A DNA stretch of 45,363 nucleotides from Chitinophagaceae bacterium. GTDB taxonomy: Bacteria > Bacteroidota > Bacteroidia > Chitinophagales > Chitinophagaceae. This document shows positions 42,001 to 45,363 of this stretch, in pieces (within the stretch, counting starts at the first letter, position 1; every line of letters begins with the position of its first letter). The stretch lies in contig CAHJWK010000026.1 of NCBI GenBank assembly GCA_903642275.1, positions 1 to 45,363 of the forward strand, in the 5' to 3' direction. The translations under genes and the position numbers were made by a program. The notes below the pieces were generated by a model that made no database searches, was not told where the DNA came from, and worked only from the letters and a program-made list of their open reading frames with translations.

Positions 42001-42822
42001 CCGCAGCTTGGATATAGCTGGAACAATTTCTTTGATGAAAAAGGAATGATAACAAGCACAGGTATGCTTCTTACTTCAACATGGGCAGGTATATCTAACT
42101 TAGGTGTTAACCCATTGAACAATTCAGGTGTTTATCCTGATACAGTGAATATAGATAGTTATACCTTGTTTACCGGTCAAACAGCTACATTCCAGGTAAC
42201 AGGCTTGAACATTGGAATGAAGTATAACTTCACATTCTTTGCAAGTAATACTAATTACACAGATGCAAATGCGGCTTATACTATAAATGGCGTAACTACA
42301 ATTCTTGATGCATCATTGAATTTAAATACAACAGCAACTATCTATGGTATAACTCCTGATAGCTATGGTAATGTAACTATTACAGTTTCAGGTGGTGATG
42401 CAGGTTCCCAATTTGCATTGCTTGGTGCTATGGTTATAAACGGTTATACGCCATCTGCTTCAAGTGTTGTTCCATCATTACCTGCAACACAGGCAATTGC
42501 TCAAGCCGGAGATGTAACTGATAATTCAGTTGCGGTTAATAAAAATCAAAAATCATCAGGTGATATTAAAGCATTCCCTAATCCTTTCCATGATAATTTC
42601 ACATTATCAGTGTCTTCACAAAGCAATAACAGCAAAGTACAGGTAATGATGTATGATGTTACCGGAAAGATGGTTTACAGCAATGAATTTGGTAATCTTT
42701 ATAAAGGACTAAATTCTTTAAAAGTGATAACCAACACCGATTTATCTGCTGGCATTTACAATGTGGTTGTAAGAAATGCTGATACCAAAGAAACAAAAGC
42801 AATTAAAACAATGAAGCAATAA
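36031..42822 (+). CDS. giant secreted multidomain esterase with T9SS sorting domain
   Basis: Exported protein of 2263 residues. Signal peptide at about 1-20 (LACLFFFSSFGQ). An alpha/beta-hydrolase (PHB-depolymerase/LpqC-like esterase) at about 55-285 has FFHGLGEKGDD, nucleophile elbow GLSAG with S177, likely D229 in IQGGQD and H261 in LGHDTWD. Then come an Ig-like domain (about 290-360), a related beta domain (371-450), FN3 domains (about 454-548, 553-638, 796-885, 1050-1140, 1509-1600, 1876-1965), two PA14 domains (640-792, 889-1035) whose DNA is also similar, cadherin-like domains (1141-1325, 1602-1690), and three copies of an unnamed ~175-residue module (1331-1505, 1694-1870, 1968-2145). 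A type A T9SS sorting domain ends it (FPNPFHDNFTLS onward, from about 2180). PA14 and FN3 domains suggest polysaccharide attachment and a carbohydrate-ester substrate; this is inferred. Confidence 0.9.
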   Translation: MRKVYILSLLACLFFFSSFGQSILNPNDTVKTYNSSAPPTQPAYGQIGKWVRTKRLSWNTDEYKCYFYKGYAFRLHFPKSYNPTANDGKKYPMLVFFHGLGEKGDDIYDNEYQLYHGGDVFQAAVDNGTYDGFVLAMQSLGNGFWSDNQYQYITEIINYMITNNKLDPFAVSYNGLSAGGDGTWGMMFDYPTYTAADVPMSAASLNFTSQSLIDEAKFLPVWNIQGGQDVAPAPYTEHQVRDAYLAAGADFTTKEFSTLGHDTWDSTWLLPDFWPYLLRGYSSNPWTLYGRTKFCPGDNINLTVGLAPGFQAYKWRKNGNIITTATFNTINVTDSGTYYAQVERNGIWSDWSRTPVQVIIQTPSQTPPVQVAGLLSTAIPSADGKNYTTLQVSGTDTYTSYTWKKVGSDSVLSTNSTFNATKPGYYIVAATPQYACSALYSPAFKVIDAKGPNAPTAVKSLTANAISNIQIQLGWSPANQQSNIPTALEIYRGTSSGSYALIGQVGAAVRSFVDSTLSPKVKYFYALRAIDSTGAAPLSNEASAATFSDTIAPSIPANLKSTYTTPSTISIAWTASTDNVAVDHYNIYVNGTLSNVTKQTSFVLTALVQNQPYAVYVKAADASGNISSASNQITSEPILGGLKYSFYTAANAWSVLPNFSTLTPVATGVSANTDLSVATQTTNYGFLWQGYINVPKDGSYIFATTSDDGSALWFNSYTPTGTPTVNNDGAHSSTTVSGKAITLTAGIYPICIEYFQVTGGANMSVSWSSKLGLGSTTLQTIANSYFTGNYVNVGSVPAIPTTVKATATAYNKINVTWKDNSSNETGFEVYRSASATGTYNIVGTAAANTTTFTDSTLAPSTTYYYRLQAINKYGNSGLSKQDTTLSASNGLNYYFYTGTWSALPDFTTLTPAKTGVSSTTDLSVATQTTNYGFVWHGYINITKAGSYTFSTNSDDGSALWFNSNTAAGTPTVNNDGLHGATTVSSSAITIAKGTYPVTIEFFQQGGGASMVASYKVPGTTTSVTIPNSAYYQAVIGAVPSATTFALPATPVAPANFTVTATSSSQISLTWKKVTGAIGYQLLRSIGDNTNYILINTLASSAISYSDSGLNANLIHYYQIKATGTGGTASAASSAYATTKDNAPVIAKLSAIAVPYGVTTTTAVNATDSDGDAITYTSANLPSFASIVTNGSNGVTLITNPAQTDLGVYNNVKIVAADAYGGKDSTIFTLTVNSNFPPTIDTIVNYTLNENDSIGIALSAHDSNSGDVLTFSVSGAPTAYSLTNNGNGTATLSLHPNYLSAGTYNPVVTVSDGNGGTTTRMFTVVVKDKAPTTNIYVRFKYNTPIGSPWNSITGTTTNNLVDENGNTTNVGLALQTSWFGNYNSGVTTGNNSGVYPDAVLADYYYFGIYSGPETVDTKVTGLDTSKLYNLTFFGASNFASVPDNGSTVYTIGNQSDTLRVQNNTTNTATINGVKPATDGTITYTMSKGLNTPVGYINSLIISSVYDDGNAPAPATSLTTQNNAAGTGVQLSWTDVAFNEAGYYVYRALTSNQVYTQVGQTNAGATSFTDTSANGNIQYSYKIAAFNAHGVSAYSNIATITTTDKVPQIIPISDVILKSNQTATVNITAKDDPTDHITLTVAGLPSFATFTDNGNGTGKINVTPNANSVGGYNVIITATDNSNISSTTSFNILVSDPNISSTYLSFSDNAHSVPKPWNLVGPYPIVGSSFNNLTDDSNTPTGITLTFKNGFQGGVVESGMQPVNGAGIYPNVVMRTAEYDASNAKDTITLSGLSTAKMYNFVFFNSHDDGKNGTTNFTVGTTTVTLNATGNISKTVQVNGVTPDATGKVYVVVSKATGADFAFISTMIIQSYASTYTIIAPANLHTTTITRNSIGLQWQDRSNTESGYQIWRAADSVSSYTLLATVAAGTSTYTDANLVSNKTYNYAVRTVYGTTYSNFSNNVTASTYAYNVYINYTASNDAPLPWNNLDAPPQLGYSWNNFFDEKGMITSTGMLLTSTWAGISNLGVNPLNNSGVYPDTVNIDSYTLFTGQTATFQVTGLNIGMKYNFTFFASNTNYTDANAAYTINGVTTILDASLNLNTTATIYGITPDSYGNVTITVSGGDAGSQFALLGAMVINGYTPSASSVVPSLPATQAIAQAGDVTDNSVAVNKNQKSSGDIKAFPNPFHDNFTLSVSSQSNNSKVQVMMYDVTGKMVYSNEFGNLYKGLNSLKVITNTDLSAGIYNVVVRNADTKETKAIKTMKQ

Positions 42823-42855
42823 GAGTCCGTATCGTATAATTGTTGTGTTTTCCTT

Positions 42856-42893
42856 AGAAGGTTACAAGTTAAACTTGTAACCTTCTTTTTTTT
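42856..42893 (+). terminator. strong intrinsic terminator after the esterase gene
   Basis: AGAAGGTTACAAGTT (42856-42870) and AACTTGTAACCTTCT (42872-42886) are fully complementary (at least 13 bp closed by a small loop) and are followed by a run of eight Ts. It lies 33 nt after the stop of the giant esterase gene and separates it from the degraded copy. Confidence 0.9.
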
Positions 42894-43002
42894 GTCTATA
42901 TCAAAATACATTAGTCTAAACTATTCATACTTCAATAATCAATAATAATACTTTTTGTAATAAACTCATATTTGTTCGCTTTACATTAACTACTCAATTC
43001 AG

Positions 43003-43075
43003 TCATTAACAAACAAAATCTGCTTTTTTTACCAAGTTCAAAAAAATGTTTTACCTATCTAAAATAGTTTTGTGC
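43003..43075 (+). promoter_or_regulatory. copy of the esterase upstream element, with an exact -7 box
   Basis: Counterpart of 35899-35970. It keeps TTTACCAAGTTCAAAA and ends in TAGTTTTG (43065-43072), an exact TAnnTTTG box and a better match than the box of the intact gene. The rest of the gap 42894-43111 is AT-rich and shows no gene. Confidence 0.45.
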
Positions 43076-43111
43076 TCAATAAAATATTTAAGCACTCCAA
43101 ATCAATTATAA

Positions 43112-45363
43112 AAAAGATTTACGGTTTTTGTTTATTATCATGTAGCCTTTCTAAGTTCATACAGCCAATCTGTATTAAATCCAAACGATTCTGTAATAAC
43201 TTACAACTCAAATAATCCTCCAACCCAGCCAGCAGCCGGGCAAATAGGCAAGTGGGTTCGTACACAACGCCTTAGTTGGAATACCAATGAGTATAAATGC
43301 TACATCTATAAAGGATGCGCATTCAGGTTACATTTTCCTAAATCGTATAATCCAACAGCAAACGATGGGAAAAAATATCCAATGCTTGTTTTCTTTCATG
43401 GTTTAGGGGAAACAGGAAATATTTATGATAATGAATACCAGCTTTACCATGGTGGTAATGTATTTCAGGCAGCAGTAAATAACAGCACTTTCGATGGTTA
43501 TGTGCTTTGTATGCAAAGTCAAACTTTCTGGAGCAGTTTTCAGTATCAGTATATGACTGAAATTAATTGACTACATGGTTGCCAATAACAAGTTGGATCC
43601 TTTTGCTGTTAGCGTTAATGGGCCTTTCAGCCGGTGGAGACGGAACATGGGGAATGATGTTTGAGCATCCTAACTATACCGCTTCAGCTATTCCTATGTC
43701 TGCAGTATCGCTCAATTTTACATCCTCTGGTTTAATAGATATAATGAAGTTTTTGCCGGTTTGGAACGTACAGGTGGACAAGATGCTGCCCCGGCTCCTT
43801 ATACAGCACATCAGGTTAAAGATGCAGTACTTGCAGCAGGTGCAAATTATACTTATACTGAATTTAGTACACAAGGCCATAATACATAGGATTCAACATG
43901 GCTGCTGCCGGATTTCTGGCCATACATGTTAAGAGCTTATTCTTCTAATCCATAGACATTATTCGGACGAACAAAATTTTGTCCCGGCGATTCCATTAAT
44001 GTAACAATTTGTTTAGCGCCGGGATTTGATACTATCAATGGAGATATAATGGCAATTTAATTACAGGTCAACATCAAACAGTATAAATGTAACGCAAGCC
44101 GGTACCTATGATGCGCGTGTTCAAAGAAATAGCATTTGGTCTGATTGGTCAAGAACACCTGTACAGGTAATTGTACAAACGCCAAGTGTTATGCCAGCTA
44201 TACAGGTTTCTGGCTTGATAAGCTAGGTAATGCCGGGTGCTGATGGAAAAAATTATGTGAACCTGCAGGTTTCAGGCAATGGAACTTATACAAGCTATAC
44301 CTGGAAGAAAATTGGCTCTGATAGTACTTATAGCACTCAGGCAACATTTAAAGCAACACAACCCGGTTATTATATTGTTGCAGCAACTCCTCAATACAGT
44401 TATTCTGCTTTATATTCTTCTACTTTTAAATTATTGATGCAAAAGGGCCAAATGCACCGGTTGCAGCAAAAGGGCTTTCAGCGAATGTTATATCTACTAC
44501 ACAAATCCAACTTACATGGAGTAAACCCGCACAACAATTAAATGCGCCTTCAGCCTTTGAAATATACAAGGGTACTGCAAGCGGAACATATAGCTATGCA
44601 GGAAAAATGTTACCTTCTGTTTTAAATTATATTGATTCATCCCTTACTCCAAAAATTAAATATTATTATGTGGTTCATGCAGTTGATTCAACAGGTGCCG
44701 CTGCTTTATTAAATGAAGCAAGTGCAGCAACATACTCTGATACAACAGCACCATCTGTTCCGGCAAATCTTAAATACACTGCAACATCTCCTTCAACCAT
44801 ATCTATTGTGTGGTCTGCTTCAACTGATAATGTAGCAGTTGACCATTATAATATTTATGTGAATGGAAAACTTACTAATATTACCAGGCAAACTTCATTT
44901 ATACTAAATAGTTTAAATGCCAGTCAACCTTATGTTGTATATATAAAAGCAGTTGATGCAAGTGCCAATCTTTCTTTACAAAGTAACCAGGTAAGTGCAC
45001 TTACAGTACAGGGCGGTTTAAAATACAGTTTTTATCCAAGTACAACAGCATTAAGCATACTTCCAACAAACTTAATATCGCTAACACCGGCAAGTACAGG
45101 TACTTCTGTCAACACAGTTTTAAGCGTTGCTAATAATGCGCCTATTTATTCTATGTTGTGGCAGGGTTTTATTAACGTACCTGTTGCAGGTACTTATACT
45201 TTTGGTAATATTAGCAAAACAGTTCAGCTTAATGGCATATTACCTGATGCAAATGGTAATTTTTATATTGTTGTTTCTAAAGCAACAGGTGCCGATGATG
45301 CTGTAATAACTTCATTAATTATTCAAAGTTATACAAGCGAAATTGCTACTATTGCTCCTGCAA
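43112..45363 (+). pseudogene. decaying tandem duplicate of the giant esterase gene (runs off window)
   Basis: Aligns along its length to the esterase at 36031-42822. The start codon is lost (AAAAAAGATTTAC where the intact gene has ATGAGAAAGGTTTAC). There are frameshifts near 43565 (ATTAATTGACTACATGG), near the nucleophile elbow at 43621, near 43770, near 44030-44060 and near 44430, and stops from TGG-to-TAG changes at 43887 and 43954 and a TAG at 44224. The catalytic Ser codon (in LSAGG) still exists. From about 44430 to the window end one frame is open and encodes FN3 domains and a partial PA14. Near 45203 the PA14 sequence jumps straight to the segment equivalent to 41512 of the intact gene, a deletion of about 3375 bp that keeps the frame. 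An ORF-calling program would report its pieces as separate small genes. Confidence 0.93.

Noticed and set aside
43382-44541. Short open frames (62, 121 and 103 codons) at 43382-43570, 43567-43932 and 44230-44541 as separate genes
   Set aside because: They are consecutive fragments of the degraded esterase copy in shifted frames, aligning in order to the intact gene.

Overview
The window is AT-rich DNA that reads as a chromosome segment of a Bacteroidota bacterium, most likely a member of Chitinophagaceae (order level inferred, genus not determined). The signs are long FtsX/MacB-type permeases of about 800 residues in series, a LytS/LytR-type pair, a giant secreted protein ending in a type IX secretion (T9SS) sorting domain, -7 boxes of the Bacteroidota form TAnnTTTG, and almost no Shine-Dalgarno sequences. 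I saw no tRNA, rRNA, CRISPR array, transposase or replication origin.

Layout. (1) 1-10611, plus strand: five successive paralogous ABC-exporter permeases (the first cut by the window edge) with 48-57 nt spacers and no ATPase or adaptor among them; some spacers carry degenerate 7-bp repeats. (2) 10684-11634: a stand-alone RlmK-type 23S rRNA methyltransferase. (3) 14566-11654, minus strand: a tight four-gene operon with a LiaF-like membrane protein, a DUF4288 protein, a LytS-type histidine kinase and a LytTR response regulator. (4) 15518-14706: dapD of lysine/peptidoglycan precursor synthesis. (5) 15640-19860: a cell-surface glycan cluster with three GT9 (heptosyltransferase-like) enzymes and one GT2 enzyme, running into a TsaC/Sua5 tRNA-modification gene and then a CCA-adding-type tRNA nucleotidyltransferase. 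(6) 22139-22711: a pRiA4b ORF-3-like protein.

(7) 27671-22806, minus strand: an ABC efflux operon made of a small membrane ORF, an HlyD-type adaptor, a LolD/MacB-type ATPase and a sixth permease, followed by a decayed fragment of a second ATPase gene. It has a sigma-54-type promoter and a candidate activator site, and diverges from (8) 27914-30605, an NtrC-type sigma-54 activator overlapping its histidine kinase. The simplest reading is that envelope stress or a toxic compound is sensed by the kinase, the activator turns on the exporter operon, and the orphan permeases upstream may draw on its single ATPase and adaptor.

(9) 35725-30641, minus strand: bioF, an RsmF-type rRNA m5C methyltransferase, a secreted LysM protein, a Gfo/Idh/MocA oxidoreductase and a diheme cytochrome c. 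(10) 36031-42822: a 2263-residue secreted esterase with Ig, FN3, PA14, cadherin-like and three copies of an unnamed ~175-residue module, closed by a strong terminator. (11) 43112-45363: a decaying tandem copy of that esterase gene, with frameshifts, stops and an apparently in-frame internal deletion of about 3.4 kb, running off the window.

The points most worth following are the permease array with its single ATPase and fossil ATPase fragment, the sigma-54 control circuit, the heptanucleotide repeats (one inside a coding sequence), and the giant esterase with its eroding duplicate and unnamed repeated module.
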